NCBI GenBank assembly: GCA_964236495.1
Contig: CAXSBR010000008.1
Coordinates: 62,001 to 126,000 of the forward strand
Reading direction: 5' to 3'
DNA from: CAXSBR01 sp964236495
GTDB lineage: Bacteria > Actinomycetota > Actinomycetes > Mycobacteriales > Jatrophihabitantaceae
Length of the DNA: 64,000 bases
Part shown: positions 15,726-24,485 of the stretch, piece by piece
Layout of the letters: each line of letters starts with the position of its first letter
How positions within the stretch are numbered: the first letter of the stretch is position 1
Notes under the pieces: model-generated
Told to the model about the DNA's origin: nothing
The model's input: the letters and a program-made list of their open reading frames with translations, nothing else
Databases searched by the model: none
Made by a program: the position numbers and the translations under genes

Positions 15726-16991
15726 GTGCTACCTCGCCGCGTGGCCGTGCTCAGCGTGCATACCTCGCCGCTGGAGCAACCCGGTGGCGGCGACGCAGGC
15801 GGTCTGAACGTCTATGTCGTGGAAACCGCGACCCGGCTGGCCGAGCGCGGAGTCGCGGTGGAGATTTTCACTCGCGCGACCGCGGGGTCCCAGCCGCCGA
15901 CGGTGCAGTTGTGTCCGGGCGTGGTTGTACGCCATGTGATGGCTGGGCCGTTCGAGGGACTGGGCAAGAACGATCTGCCCGCTCAGCTATGCGCCTTCAC
16001 CGCCGGAGTGTTGCGCGAGGAAGCAGCCCGCGGCCCAGGCGTCTTCGACGTCATCCACTCCCACTACTGGCTCTCGGGTCAGGTCGGCTGGCTCGCCCGT
16101 GATCGCTGGCGGGTGCCGCTGGTGCACTCGGCACACACCTTGGCCAAGGTCAAGAACGCCGCGCTTGCCGACGGTGAACGGCCCGAGCCGCTGTCGCGGA
16201 TCGTAGGAGAGGAGCAGGTCGTAGCCGAGGCGGACCGGCTCGTCGCGCCCACCTACGCCGAGGCCCGCCAGCTCACCGACCTGTACGACGCCGAGCCGGG
16301 CAAGGTCGTCACCGTTCCGCCCGGCGTCGATCTCGCCACCTTCAGCCCAGGTGATCGCACGCAGGCCAAGCAGGCGCTGGGAATGCCGACCGACGGTGTC
16401 CTGCTTCTCTTCGTGGGCCGCCTGCAGCCACTCAAGGCGCCCGACGTTGTCGTGCGGGTCGCCGCGGAACTCCTGGCCCAGCGACCCGAGTTGGCCGGCC
16501 GCCTGCACGTCGCGATCCTGGGTGCCCCTAGCGGCGCGGACGCAGCTGGATACCTGGACCAGCTGCGCCGGCTGGCCGTCTCACTGGGCGTCGAGCAGCT
16601 GGTGCGATTCGTCGGGCCACAGCTCCGCTCCGACCTTGCGACCTACTACCGTGCCGCCGACGTCACCGTGGTGCCCAGCTACAACGAGTCGTTCGGCCTT
16701 GTCGCCTTGGAATCTTCGGCCTGCGGCACCCCGGTGGTGGCTACCGACGTAGGAGGTCTGCGGACCACGGTGGACGACGGGGTATCCGGCCGCCTGGTTT
16801 CCGGGCATTCGGCGCGGGAGTGGAGCAACGTCGTGGGCGACGTGCTGGCTGACGACGAGCAGCGGGCCAAACTGGGTCAGGGCGCCCGTCAGCACGCCGA
16901 GCGGTTCTCCTGGGAGCGCACCACCGACGAATTGCTCGATGTATATGCCGACGCGATGGCGTACTTCCCCGATGCGCTTGCACTGGGCTGA
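15726..16991 (+). CDS. mshA: D-inositol-3-phosphate glycosyltransferase (mycothiol synthesis)
   Basis: 421 residues of a GT4 (GT-B) glycosyltransferase that joins UDP-GlcNAc to inositol-3-phosphate, the first step of mycothiol synthesis. Actinobacterial MshA hallmarks are present: [27 protein letters not shown] at the N-terminus, [37 protein letters not shown], and the donor-binding [19 protein letters not shown]. The start is GTG at 15726. It is followed 24 bp later by gpmA, an arrangement commonly seen in actinobacteria (family knowledge). Strong evidence for a mycothiol-producing host. Confidence 0.97.
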   Translation: MLPRRVAVLSVHTSPLEQPGGGDAGGLNVYVVETATRLAERGVAVEIFTRATAGSQPPTVQLCPGVVVRHVMAGPFEGLGKNDLPAQLCAFTAGVLREEAARGPGVFDVIHSHYWLSGQVGWLARDRWRVPLVHSAHTLAKVKNAALADGERPEPLSRIVGEEQVVAEADRLVAPTYAEARQLTDLYDAEPGKVVTVPPGVDLATFSPGDRTQAKQALGMPTDGVLLLFVGRLQPLKAPDVVVRVAAELLAQRPELAGRLHVAILGAPSGADAAGYLDQLRRLAVSLGVEQLVRFVGPQLRSDLATYYRAADVTVVPSYNESFGLVALESSACGTPVVATDVGGLRTTVDDGVSGRLVSGHSAREWSNVVGDVLADDEQRAKLGQGARQHAERFSWERTTDELLDVYADAMAYFPDALALG

Positions 16992-17015
16992 GTGCGGCTC
17001 GGGCAAAATGAGCCG

Positions 17016-17849
17016 GTGACCACTGACATCTCCGCAGCGACTGACAACAACATCGCCCGCCTGGTGCTGCTGCGCCACGGCGAGAGCGACTGGAACCAGC
17101 GCAACCTGTTCACCGGCTGGGTGGACGTCGACCTGACCCCAACCGGGGAGGCCGAGGGTCGCCGCGGTGGCGAACTGCTGGCAGACAACGATCTGCTGCC
17201 CGACGTCGTGCACACCTCGATGCTGCGACGCGCGATCGGCACGTCGGTTATCGCACTCGACGCCTGCGACCGGCACTGGATCCCGGTACACCGCTCCTGG
17301 CGTCTCAACGAGCGCCACTACGGAGCGCTGCAGGGCAAGGACAAGGCGCAGGTGCGCGCGGAGTTCGGCGACGAGCAGTTCATGCGCTGGCGCCGGTCCT
17401 ACGACACGCCGCCGCCACCGCTGGCCGACGACGACGAGTTCAGCCAGGCCGCCGATCCCCGCTACGCCGACCTGCTGGAGACGCTGCCCCGCTCGGAGTG
17501 CCTCAAGGACGTCGTCGCCCGGATGTTGCCCTACTGGTTCGATGCGCTCGTACCCGAGCTGCGACTCGGGAAAACGGTGTTGGTGGCAGCGCACGGCAAC
17601 TCGATGCGCGCGTTGATCAAGTACCTCGAGAACATCAGCGACGACGACATCGTCGAGCTCAACGTCCCCACCGGGATCCCGCTGGCCTACGAACTGGACG
17701 CAGCGACACTGCGTCCTACCAGTCCGGGCCGCTACCTGGATCCCGACGCCGCCAAGACCGCCATCGAGGCCGTCGCCCAGCAGGGCAAGGCTGCGCCGCA
17801 GACCACCACGACGGTGGATGATGCCGTCATCACGACGGACGCGAGCTGA
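17016..17849 (+). CDS. gpmA: 2,3-bisphosphoglycerate-dependent phosphoglycerate mutase
   Basis: 277 residues from GTG 17016 (an earlier in-frame start at 16992 overlaps the likely ribosome-binding region). It interconverts 3- and 2-phosphoglycerate in glycolysis. Motifs: [20 protein letters not shown] with the phosphorylated His, [16 protein letters not shown], and the second catalytic His in [13 protein letters not shown]-terminal tail of about 25 residues rich in Thr, Ala and Gln extends beyond the usual dPGM length. It follows mshA by 24 bp, and the two may be co-transcribed. Confidence 0.96.
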   Translation: MTTDISAATDNNIARLVLLRHGESDWNQRNLFTGWVDVDLTPTGEAEGRRGGELLADNDLLPDVVHTSMLRRAIGTSVIALDACDRHWIPVHRSWRLNERHYGALQGKDKAQVRAEFGDEQFMRWRRSYDTPPPPLADDDEFSQAADPRYADLLETLPRSECLKDVVARMLPYWFDALVPELRLGKTVLVAAHGNSMRALIKYLENISDDDIVELNVPTGIPLAYELDAATLRPTSPGRYLDPDAAKTAIEAVAQQGKAAPQTTTTVDDAVITTDAS

Positions 17850-18004
17850 GCTCGCTCGTCCGCTCGTGCCGCACCGAGCTGCCTCCGGAACCCCAGTAGG
17901 TGACTGTCACTACCCGCTCGTAGGGTGAGTTCCACGGCTCGCATAGGCGGTTGAGTCAACAGCGCAGCAGCGGGCGATGCGCGTAATCGATGCGAGGAGG
18001 ACCT

Positions 18005-19189
18005 GTGAAGGCTCTGACGTGGCAAGGCAACATGGACGTCCAGGTGGTGGACGTTCCCGATCCCAGGATCGAGAAGCCCAACGACGCCATCATCAAGGTG
18101 ACGTCGACCGCGATCTGCGGCTCGGACCTGCATCTGTACGGCGTGCTGGGCCCCTACCTCAAGCCCGGTGACATCCTGGGCCACGAGCCGATGGGCATCG
18201 TGCAGGAAGTCGGCTCCGAGATCGACAATTTGAAGGTGGGCGACCGGGTCGTCATCCCGTTCAACATCTCCTGCGGGCACTGCTGGATGTGCACGCGCGG
18301 CTTCTTCGCCCAGTGCGAGACGACGCAGAACTACGACACGGGCAAGGGAGCCTCGCTGTTCGGCTATACCTCGCTCTACGGCGCTGTGCCCGGCGGGCAG
18401 GCCGAGTACCTGCGGGTGCCCGAGGCGCAGTTCGGCCCCATCAAGGTGCCCAACGACGGCCCGGACGATAAGTACCTGTTCATGTCCGACGTCCTGCCCA
18501 CCGCCTGGCAGGCGGTGGCTTACGCCGATGTGCAGCCCGGCAGCACCGTGGCCGTCTTCGGTCTCGGTCCGATCGGGCAGATGGCGGTACGCATCGCCAA
18601 ACACCAGGGTGCGGCGCGCGTGCTGGGCATCGATATGGTGCCCGAGCGGCTGGCGCTCGCGGCCAAGTACGGCGCGGAAACACTGGACTTCACCAGCGTG
18701 AAGGACGTGCCGGGCACGCTGATCGAGTTGTTCGACGGCCGCGGTCCCGACGCCACGATCGAGGCCGTCGGCATGGAGGCGCACGGCAACCGCGGCGTCT
18801 CGGCCATGCAGAAGGCGACCGGACTGCTGCCTGATGCCGTCGCCAAGCGGCTTGTCGACAAGTTTGCCCTGGATCGGATGGACGCCCTGGTCGCTGCGCT
18901 GAAGGGTGTGCGCCGCGGTGGCACGGTGTCGGTGAGCGGCGTGTACGGCGGGGAGAAGGACCCGATGCCGATGATGGAGATGTTCGACCGCGGTGCCCAG
19001 ATTCGGATGGGGCAGGCGCACGTCAAGCGCTGGATTCCCGACGTGCTGCCGTTGACGCTGGACGACAGTGACCCGCTGGGCACGCTGGACCTCACGACGC
19101 ACACTGTGCCGCTGAGTGAGGCACCCGATGCGTACAAGATGTTCCGCGAGAAGACCGACGGCTGCATCAAGGTCGTCCTCAAGCCTTAG
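18005..19189 (+). CDS. Zinc-dependent alcohol/formaldehyde dehydrogenase
   Basis: 394 residues, GTG start at 18005 behind a strong GAGGAGG site. Medium-chain dehydrogenase: the catalytic zinc set AICGSDLHLYG and GHEPMG, the structural zinc Cys cluster around CGHCWMCTRGFFAQC, and a NAD-binding turn VFGLGPIGQMA. The long insertion (GNRGVSAMQKAT and following, about 240-300) marks the glutathione-independent formaldehyde-dehydrogenase-like subgroup, which usually binds NAD tightly. Likely in detoxification of aldehydes; the substrate is unproved. A terminator-like hairpin follows at 19203. Confidence 0.9.
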   Translation: MKALTWQGNMDVQVVDVPDPRIEKPNDAIIKVTSTAICGSDLHLYGVLGPYLKPGDILGHEPMGIVQEVGSEIDNLKVGDRVVIPFNISCGHCWMCTRGFFAQCETTQNYDTGKGASLFGYTSLYGAVPGGQAEYLRVPEAQFGPIKVPNDGPDDKYLFMSDVLPTAWQAVAYADVQPGSTVAVFGLGPIGQMAVRIAKHQGAARVLGIDMVPERLALAAKYGAETLDFTSVKDVPGTLIELFDGRGPDATIEAVGMEAHGNRGVSAMQKATGLLPDAVAKRLVDKFALDRMDALVAALKGVRRGGTVSVSGVYGGEKDPMPMMEMFDRGAQIRMGQAHVKRWIPDVLPLTLDDSDPLGTLDLTTHTVPLSEAPDAYKMFREKTDGCIKVVLKP

Positions 19190-19202
19190 CCGGAGTTCGT
19201 GT

Positions 19203-19229
19203 CGGGAGTGCGTAGGCGGCGCACTCCCG
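19203..19229. terminator. Hairpin between convergent dehydrogenase and transporter genes
   Basis: A perfect 10-bp stem (CGGGAGTGCG at 19203-19212 with 19220-19229) and a 7-nt loop, placed between two convergent genes. It can act for both strands; no T-tract. Confidence 0.75.
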
Positions 19230-19252
19230 GCACGGTCGCTGGCAGACCGAAC

Positions 19253-20434
19253 TCAGTCGGTAACAGGAATCTGTCGCTCCCCGACGGTCGGTTCCACCTG
19301 GGTCCGGGCTCCGGGCCGATTGGTCCACACATCGCGGGCAATCACCTGGATCATGCTCGCGATCGGGATCGCCAGCAGCGCGCCCAGGATGCCGGCCAAC
19401 TCGACGGCCACCAGGATCGCGATCAGCACGGTCAGCGGGTTGACCTTCACTGTTCGGGAGAAGATCAACGGCTGGAGCAGGTGGTTCTCGAGCTGCTGGT
19501 ACACCAGGAAGAACACGATCGCCACGATGCCCGCGGGCACGGAGTGGATGAACGCGGCAGCCACGGCCACCACCGCGCCCAGCGTCGCACCCACCAGTGG
19601 AATCAGGTCCGCAATGGCCACGAACAGCGCCAGCAGTCCGGCGTACGGCACGCCCATGATCTTCAGCGCGGCGAACGTGAGCAGGCCACAGATGACGCTG
19701 ATGGCCAGGTTGCCGGTGATGTAGCCGCTGACGGACTTGGCGCAGTCGGCGGCGACGCGCTGGATGCGATGCGCGCGGCGCGGGGGGAACAGGCCTAACG
19801 TGCCGTCGACGAGCTTGGGGCCTTCGAGCACCATGAGGAATGCCAGCACGAAGATGGTGAGCGCCCCGGCGACACCGGTAGCCACGCCGCGCAGCACGCC
19901 GACGGCAGGACTGGTGAGCCCGGACGCCGCCTTCTTGAGCTGGTCTTGATGCGAGCGCAGGTAGCTCAGCGCGTGGGTCCGGTTCAGCAAGTCGCCCACC
20001 GGGCCCTTACCTGCCTTGGCCTGGTCGATCAGAGTGGGCAGCTGCTTGGACAACGTGCTGCCCTCGGTCGCCAGCGGCACCGCAAACACCGCGATCACGC
20101 CCAGCAGCACGATGACGAGAAGCACGAACACCAGCAGGGTCGCCAAAGAACGCCGCTTCCCGCCGAACAGACGCCGTTGCACGAATGCCACGGCAGGCGC
20201 GAGTGCAACGGCGAAGAACGCCGCGATGATGATCCACACAACGACGCGCTCGGCAGTGTGCAGAATCCACAGCACTGCTGCGGTGGCGAGCACGAGACCG
20301 ATGACGGTCAAGATGGTGCGCACCGGTACGCGCTCGGAGGAGCGGCCCGCGGTCTCGTGGGACACTGACGGCTGGGACGCCGGCAGGGGTCTGTCCGGTG
20401 GCGTTGTGTCGTGGGGCAGCAGCGAACTGGACAT
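19253..20434 (-). CDS. AI-2E family membrane transporter
   Basis: 393 residues with an ATG at 20434 and GAGG nearby. A polar N-terminal stretch of about 50 residues precedes roughly eight hydrophobic segments. The family pattern of paired N-terminal helices, a soluble middle (LPTLIDQAKAGKGPVGDLLNRTH) and the late conserved segments ISVICGLLTFAALKIMGVPYAGLLAL, PLVGATLGAVVAV and QQLENHLLQPLIFSRTVKVNPL is clear. Members include the E. coli TqsA/YdiK group; substrates of most are unknown. No partner gene is adjacent, so the transported solute is not inferable. Confidence 0.9.
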   Translation of the reverse strand: MSSSLLPHDTTPPDRPLPASQPSVSHETAGRSSERVPVRTILTVIGLVLATAAVLWILHTAERVVVWIIIAAFFAVALAPAVAFVQRRLFGGKRRSLATLLVFVLLVIVLLGVIAVFAVPLATEGSTLSKQLPTLIDQAKAGKGPVGDLLNRTHALSYLRSHQDQLKKAASGLTSPAVGVLRGVATGVAGALTIFVLAFLMVLEGPKLVDGTLGLFPPRRAHRIQRVAADCAKSVSGYITGNLAISVICGLLTFAALKIMGVPYAGLLALFVAIADLIPLVGATLGAVVAVAAAFIHSVPAGIVAIVFFLVYQQLENHLLQPLIFSRTVKVNPLTVLIAILVAVELAGILGALLAIPIASMIQVIARDVWTNRPGARTQVEPTVGERQIPVTD

Positions 20435-20608
20435 CGGGTGAACCTCACAGAAGGCGTGCGCAGGAGACGGCCGGCGGCCTTTGATTGGCCGGCGTCCGGT
20501 GGGCAGTGCCGTCGAGTGTGCCAGTCGGGCAAGCCCCAGTGGTTGAAACAGGGGTTTGAAACAGTGGTCGAAACCTGCCACAAGTAGGCCGGCGTCAGCC
20601 GGTGTGGA

Positions 20609-21274
20609 TCAGAAGCTGGTGGCCTGCAAGGGTTCGGGCATCTGGCCGGTGACGATGAAGACGACGCGGCGCGCTACGGCAACGGCGTGATCGGCGTAAC
20701 GCTCGTAGTAGCGCCCGATCAGCGTGAGGTCGATGGCCGCCTCGGTGTCGTGATTCCAGTTGGGCGAGAGCAGCAGGGTGAACAGCTTGCGGTGCAGCGC
20801 GTCCATCGAGTCGTCCTCGGCTTCGATGGCTTGCGCCAGCGCGATGTCGCGGCCCTCGATGACCTGACCAACCTTGCTCACCAGCGACAGCGCGACCGCG
20901 CCCATCTGGGCGATGACGTCGCGGATGTCCACCGGCACCGCAATCTCGGGATAGCGCATCCGTGCCACCTTGGCTACATGCAGCGCCAGGTCGCCCATCC
21001 GCTCCAGGTCGGCAACCAGGTGCAGAGTTGTGATCAAAACCCGAAGGTCGGATGCAACGGGCTGCTGACGAGCCATCAGCTGGAAGGTACGTTCCTCGAG
21101 ATCCTTGCCCAGCGCATCAATCTCGACGTCGGCGCTCATGACGCGCTCCGCGCCGGCCAGGTCGCCGTCGAGCAAGGCGTTAGTGGCGCGCTCGATAGCG
21201 GTGCCGGTCATAGCCGTCATCGTGACCAGAGACGTACCGATGGCTCGCAGATCGTCGTGGTAGATGTCGCGCAT
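20609..21274 (-). CDS. phoU: Phosphate signalling protein PhoU
   Basis: 221 residues built of two PhoU repeats (each a three-helix bundle). Metal-site motifs are present: EIDALGKDLEERTFQLMARQQPVASDLR in the first half and EAEDDSMDALHRKLFTLLLSPN with LIGRYYERYADHAVAVARR in the second. PhoU links the Pst importer and the phosphate sensor kinase, keeping the Pho regulon off when phosphate is ample. It is divergent from senX3-regX3, with a PHO box in the shared promoter region. GGAGCC lies upstream of the ATG at 21274. Confidence 0.96.
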   Translation of the reverse strand: MRDIYHDDLRAIGTSLVTMTAMTGTAIERATNALLDGDLAGAERVMSADVEIDALGKDLEERTFQLMARQQPVASDLRVLITTLHLVADLERMGDLALHVAKVARMRYPEIAVPVDIRDVIAQMGAVALSLVSKVGQVIEGRDIALAQAIEAEDDSMDALHRKLFTLLLSPNWNHDTEAAIDLTLIGRYYERYADHAVAVARRVVFIVTGQMPEPLQATSF

Positions 21275-21397
21275 GTCGATGGCTCCTCTGCCTTGCCTTC
21301 ACGGCCTGCCTGTGCTCGGCGCGCCATTGCACCGCACGCCCGTGACGGCCGCGCTCTGCCAAGATTAATACGGTATCGATGGTCGCTCTTCGATTGC

Positions 21398-21426
21398 GGT
21401 AAACGTCTGTGCAACGCCGGGTGAAC
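21398..21426. promoter_or_regulatory. PHO box between phoU and senX3
   Basis: Read on the minus strand, three heptamers occur at an exact 11-bp spacing: GTTCACC (21426-21420), GTTGCAC (21415-21409) and GTTTACC (21404-21398). This is the PhoP direct-repeat pattern known from Streptomyces (GTTCACC-like units, 4-bp gaps). It ends 7 bp from the senX3 GTG, so RegX3 binding would directly affect senX3-regX3 and possibly phoU. Confidence 0.8.
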
Positions 21427-21433
21427 AGTCGGT

Positions 21434-22723
21434 GTGCAACAGCTCGAGCAGGCAGCGACCGGTACAGACGCCAGACGATCGCGGCTTACCATCCGCACTG
21501 TGTACGTCCTCGCCATCGCAGCCCTGATCGTCGGGCTCACTGTGGGCGGCGTTGTGGCCACGATTGCACGTCGTCGCGCGACGCGCACTCGCGCGCCGGC
21601 ATCGCAGGCGGCGCCACCCGGCGGGCAGGCAGCGCCCAGATCGCTGTCGGGTCAGGTGCTCGACGCCCTGGCTGAGGGCGTGATCGTCGTCGATCGCGGC
21701 GACAACGTGCTGCTGGCCAATCCGTCGGCGCACACGCTGGGAGCGATGTCGGGAGACCGACTGCGCACCGACGATCTGCGCCAGGTCGCGCACACCGCCA
21801 TCGACAGCGGGACGATCGAGCACGTCATAGCCGAGCTCCGTCAGGGGCCCGCGGGTCGGGAGTCGACCTGCGTCGCGGTGTCGGCGGTTCCGCTGGGCCA
21901 CGACGAGATCGGCCGCGTCAGCGCGGTCGCCTTACTACTTACCGACATGACCGAGGCCCGCAGGCTCGAGGCGGTGCGCCGCGACTTCGTCGCGAACGTC
22001 TCCCACGAGCTCAAGACGCCGGTCGGCGCGCTCACGCTGTTGGCCGAAGCCATCCAGAGTGCGGCCGACGACGCCGAGGCCGTGGAGCGCTTCGCCGGCC
22101 GAATACAGCACGAGGGTCAGCGGCTCGGACGCCTTGTCGGCGAGCTGATCGCGCTGTCGCGGGTGCAGGGCGCCGAAGCCCTGCCCGAAGTGCAGACGGT
22201 GGCGGTGGAGCGCCTGTTTGCCGAGGCGATCGACCGGACCCGACTGGCTGCCGACCGGACGGGCATCACTCTGGCCGCCAGCGTGCCGGCCGGTCTGGCA
22301 GTGCTGGGCGACGAGGTGCAGCTGACGACGGCGGTGGCGAATCTGGCCGACAATGCGGTGTCCTACAGCCCCGAGGGCACCCGCGTCGTGTTGTCGGCTC
22401 GCGCGTTGGCCGAGGACGTCGACGACCCGGGCGGCCCGCCGCTGGCCGAACTGGCCATCACCGATCAGGGCATCGGCATCGCCGAGGCCGATCAGGACCG
22501 GATCTTCGAGCGCTTCTACCGCGTGGACGCCGCCCGATCCCGCGCTACCGGCGGCACCGGGCTGGGCCTGGCCATCGTCAAGCACATCGTCACCAACCAC
22601 GGCGGATCGGTGCACGTGTGGAGCTCCGAAGGCTCCGGCTCCACCTTTTTCATCCGGCTGCCCCGCGCCGGAGATCCCGTTCCGACCGCCGCTGCATCGG
22701 CGCTTTCGAAAGGACACCGGTGA
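21434..22723 (+). CDS. senX3: Phosphate sensor histidine kinase
   Basis: 429 residues from GTG 21434. One N-terminal membrane helix (VYVLAIAALIVGLTVGGVVATI), a PAS-like domain (about 75-170), the HisKA box with the phosphorylated His in FVANVSHELKTPVGAL, and an ATPase domain with NLADNAVSYSP, DQGIGIAEADQDRIFERFYR and GGTGLGLAIVKHI. It probably senses phosphate status indirectly through PhoU and the Pst system and phosphorylates RegX3. It overlaps regX3 by 4 bases (GTGA). Motifs and neighbours make SenX3/PhoR the clear match. Confidence 0.95.
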   Translation: MQQLEQAATGTDARRSRLTIRTVYVLAIAALIVGLTVGGVVATIARRRATRTRAPASQAAPPGGQAAPRSLSGQVLDALAEGVIVVDRGDNVLLANPSAHTLGAMSGDRLRTDDLRQVAHTAIDSGTIEHVIAELRQGPAGRESTCVAVSAVPLGHDEIGRVSAVALLLTDMTEARRLEAVRRDFVANVSHELKTPVGALTLLAEAIQSAADDAEAVERFAGRIQHEGQRLGRLVGELIALSRVQGAEALPEVQTVAVERLFAEAIDRTRLAADRTGITLAASVPAGLAVLGDEVQLTTAVANLADNAVSYSPEGTRVVLSARALAEDVDDPGGPPLAELAITDQGIGIAEADQDRIFERFYRVDAARSRATGGTGLGLAIVKHIVTNHGGSVHVWSSEGSGSTFFIRLPRAGDPVPTAAASALSKGHR

Positions 22724-23403
22724 CCCGGCTGCTGGTAGTGGAGGACGAGGAATCGTTCTCCGACGTTCTGTCGTTCATGCTGCGCCGCGAGGGCTATGAG
22801 GTGGCCGTGGCCGCCACCGGCCCCGAAGCGCTGACGATGTTCGATCGCAGCGGCGCCGATCTGGTGCTGCTCGACCTCATGCTGCCCGGGCTCTCGGGCA
22901 CCGAGGTGTGCCGGGAACTGCGCCAGCGCTCCAACGTTCCGATCATCATCGTCACCGCCCGCGACGCCGAGGTGGACAAGGTAGTGGGTCTGGAGTTGGG
23001 TGCCGACGACTACGTCACCAAGCCTTACTCGGCCCGCGAACTGCTGGCCCGGGTGCGCGCGGTGCTGCGCCGGCGCGGTGAGAACGCCGACGACTCCGAC
23101 GGCGCGGTGATCGAGGGGGGGAACGTCCGGATGGATGTCGATCGCCACTCGGTGACCGTCGACGGCCAGGCGGTCAGCCTGCCGCTCAAGGAATTCGACC
23201 TGCTCGAGCTGTTGATGCGCAACAGCGGCCGGGTGTTGACGCGCGCGCAGCTGATCGACCGGGTGTGGGGCTCGGACTACGTCGGTGACACCAAGACCCT
23301 CGACGTCCACGTCAAACGGCTGCGCTCCAAGATCGAGCTGGAGCCCGCCGAACCCAAGCACCTGTTGACCGTGCGCGGGCTGGGCTACAAGTTCGAGCTC
23401 TGA
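22720..23403 (+). CDS. regX3: OmpR-family response regulator of the phosphate regulon
   Basis: 227 residues beginning GTG at 22720, overlapping the kinase stop (GTGA). The receiver domain has the acidic pair VVEDEE, the phosphorylated Asp in LVLLDLMLPG, the Thr in IIVTARD and the Lys in YVTKPYS. The C-terminal winged helix is PhoB/OmpR type (LKEFDLLELLMRNSGRVLTRAQLIDRVWG, KTLDVHVKRLRSKIE, LTVRGLGYKFEL). It should bind the PHO box at 21398-21426 and control phosphate acquisition. Two hairpins follow the stop. Confidence 0.95.
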   Translation: MTRLLVVEDEESFSDVLSFMLRREGYEVAVAATGPEALTMFDRSGADLVLLDLMLPGLSGTEVCRELRQRSNVPIIIVTARDAEVDKVVGLELGADDYVTKPYSARELLARVRAVLRRRGENADDSDGAVIEGGNVRMDVDRHSVTVDGQAVSLPLKEFDLLELLMRNSGRVLTRAQLIDRVWGSDYVGDTKTLDVHVKRLRSKIELEPAEPKHLLTVRGLGYKFEL

Positions 23404-23424
23404 GCCGCCTACCCCCTAGGCGGC
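23404..23424 (+). terminator. Short hairpin after regX3
   Basis: GCCGCCTA-CCCCC-TAGGCGGC, an 8-bp perfect stem beginning directly after the regX3 stop codon. It is the first of two hairpins before the proline dehydrogenase gene. Confidence 0.6.
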
Positions 23425-23439
23425 CAGCCGCCGGGCGCA

Positions 23440-23484
23440 CGAATGCAGCGTTGACCACCGGATAGGTGGCTAACACTGCATTCG
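23440..23484 (+). terminator. Long hairpin between regX3 and proline dehydrogenase
   Basis: A 45-nt near-perfect stem: CGAATGCAG, GTT and CCACC on the left pair with GGTGG, AAC and CTGCATTCG on the right, with small symmetric mismatches and a 5-nt loop. TTTC follows the right arm. Its position makes a start codon for the next gene at 23466 unlikely, since that codon would lie in the stem. Confidence 0.7.
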
Positions 23485-23528
23485 TTTCATCCGAAGCCCG
23501 CACGCTCGGGATGGATAGGCTTCCATAC

Positions 23529-24485
23529 ATGTTGAGGGCTCCGATCCTGCTGGCGGCGCGCAACCCGCGGATCGAGCGCGCGGTGACCAATTGGCGTCCG
23601 TCGCGGGCGGTGGTGGACCGGTTCGTCGGGGGCGCGGACTATCCGACTGCGGTCGCGGTTGCGGCTGAGCTGGTACAGCGCGGGCTGACGGTGACGATGG
23701 ATCACCTCGGTGAGGACACCACCGACGCCAGCAAGGCGGCCGACATCGTCACCGCATATCTCAACTTGCTGACCGCGCTGCATCGGGCTGGGCTCACCGG
23801 GCTCGTCGACGGCCGGACACTGACGGCTCGCGCGGAAGTGAGCGTCAAGCTCTCCGCGGTGGGGCAGGCACTGCCCGGCGAAGGGGAGAAGATCGCGTTG
23901 GACAACGTCCGCACGATCTGTGCCGCGGCGCAGCGGGTCGGTGCCACGGTCACCCTCGACATGGAGGACCACACCACCACCGACTCGACGCTGAGCATTC
24001 TGGCTCAGGTGCGCGAGGACTTTCCCGCCACCGCCGCGGTGCTGCAGGCGTATCTGCGCCGTACCGAGGGTGACTGCCGTGACCTGGCTACCGCCGGCAG
24101 CCGGGTGCGCCTGTGCAAGGGCGCCTACGCCGAACCGGAGTCGGTCGCGTTCGGGCCGAAAGTCGACATCGACCTGTCCTACGTGCGGTGCATGAATGTC
24201 CTGCTCGCTGGCGACGGCTACCCGATGTTCGCCACGCACGATCCCCGCATGATCGCCATCGCCGAGCAGCGCAGCGCGTTCTACGGCAGAACCGCCGAGC
24301 AGGCGGAATTCCAGTTCCTCTACGGCATTCGGCCCGAGGAGCAACGCCGACTGGCTGCAGCCGGCCGAACGGTGCGTATCTACCTGCCCTACGGCAGCCA
24401 GTGGTTCGGCTATCTCATGCGCCGACTGGCCGAGCGGCCGGCAAACCTGACTTTCTTCGCCCGAGCCCTGGCCACCCGGTCATGA
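23529..24485 (+). CDS. Proline dehydrogenase
   Basis: 318 residues from the ATG at 23529 (upstream in-frame starts exist, but the earliest lies inside the 23440-23484 hairpin). It oxidises proline to pyrroline-5-carboxylate with FAD at the membrane. PRODH-barrel signatures: TMDHLGEDT, VSVKLSAVGQ, VTLDMEDHTTTDSTL, LRRTEGDC, VRLCKGAYAEP and the late FLYGIRPEEQRRLA with VRIYLPYG. It is the single-domain form, not a PutA fusion. Unusually, its stop overlaps the start of proC, the biosynthetic enzyme acting on the same intermediate; the P5C dehydrogenase gene is not in the window. Confidence 0.93.
   Translation: MLRAPILLAARNPRIERAVTNWRPSRAVVDRFVGGADYPTAVAVAAELVQRGLTVTMDHLGEDTTDASKAADIVTAYLNLLTALHRAGLTGLVDGRTLTARAEVSVKLSAVGQALPGEGEKIALDNVRTICAAAQRVGATVTLDMEDHTTTDSTLSILAQVREDFPATAAVLQAYLRRTEGDCRDLATAGSRVRLCKGAYAEPESVAFGPKVDIDLSYVRCMNVLLAGDGYPMFATHDPRMIAIAEQRSAFYGRTAEQAEFQFLYGIRPEEQRRLAAAGRTVRIYLPYGSQWFGYLMRRLAERPANLTFFARALATRS

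Noticed and set aside
20537..20574. Short direct repeats (CAGTGGTTGAAAC-like, 25-bp step) between the AI-2E transporter gene and phoU
   Set aside because: Only two imperfect copies with no matching motif elsewhere; not enough to call a site.
23466..23528. Earlier start for proline dehydrogenase at 23466
   Set aside because: That start codon lies within a 45-nt hairpin; the shorter form from 23529 matches usual N-termini of the family.
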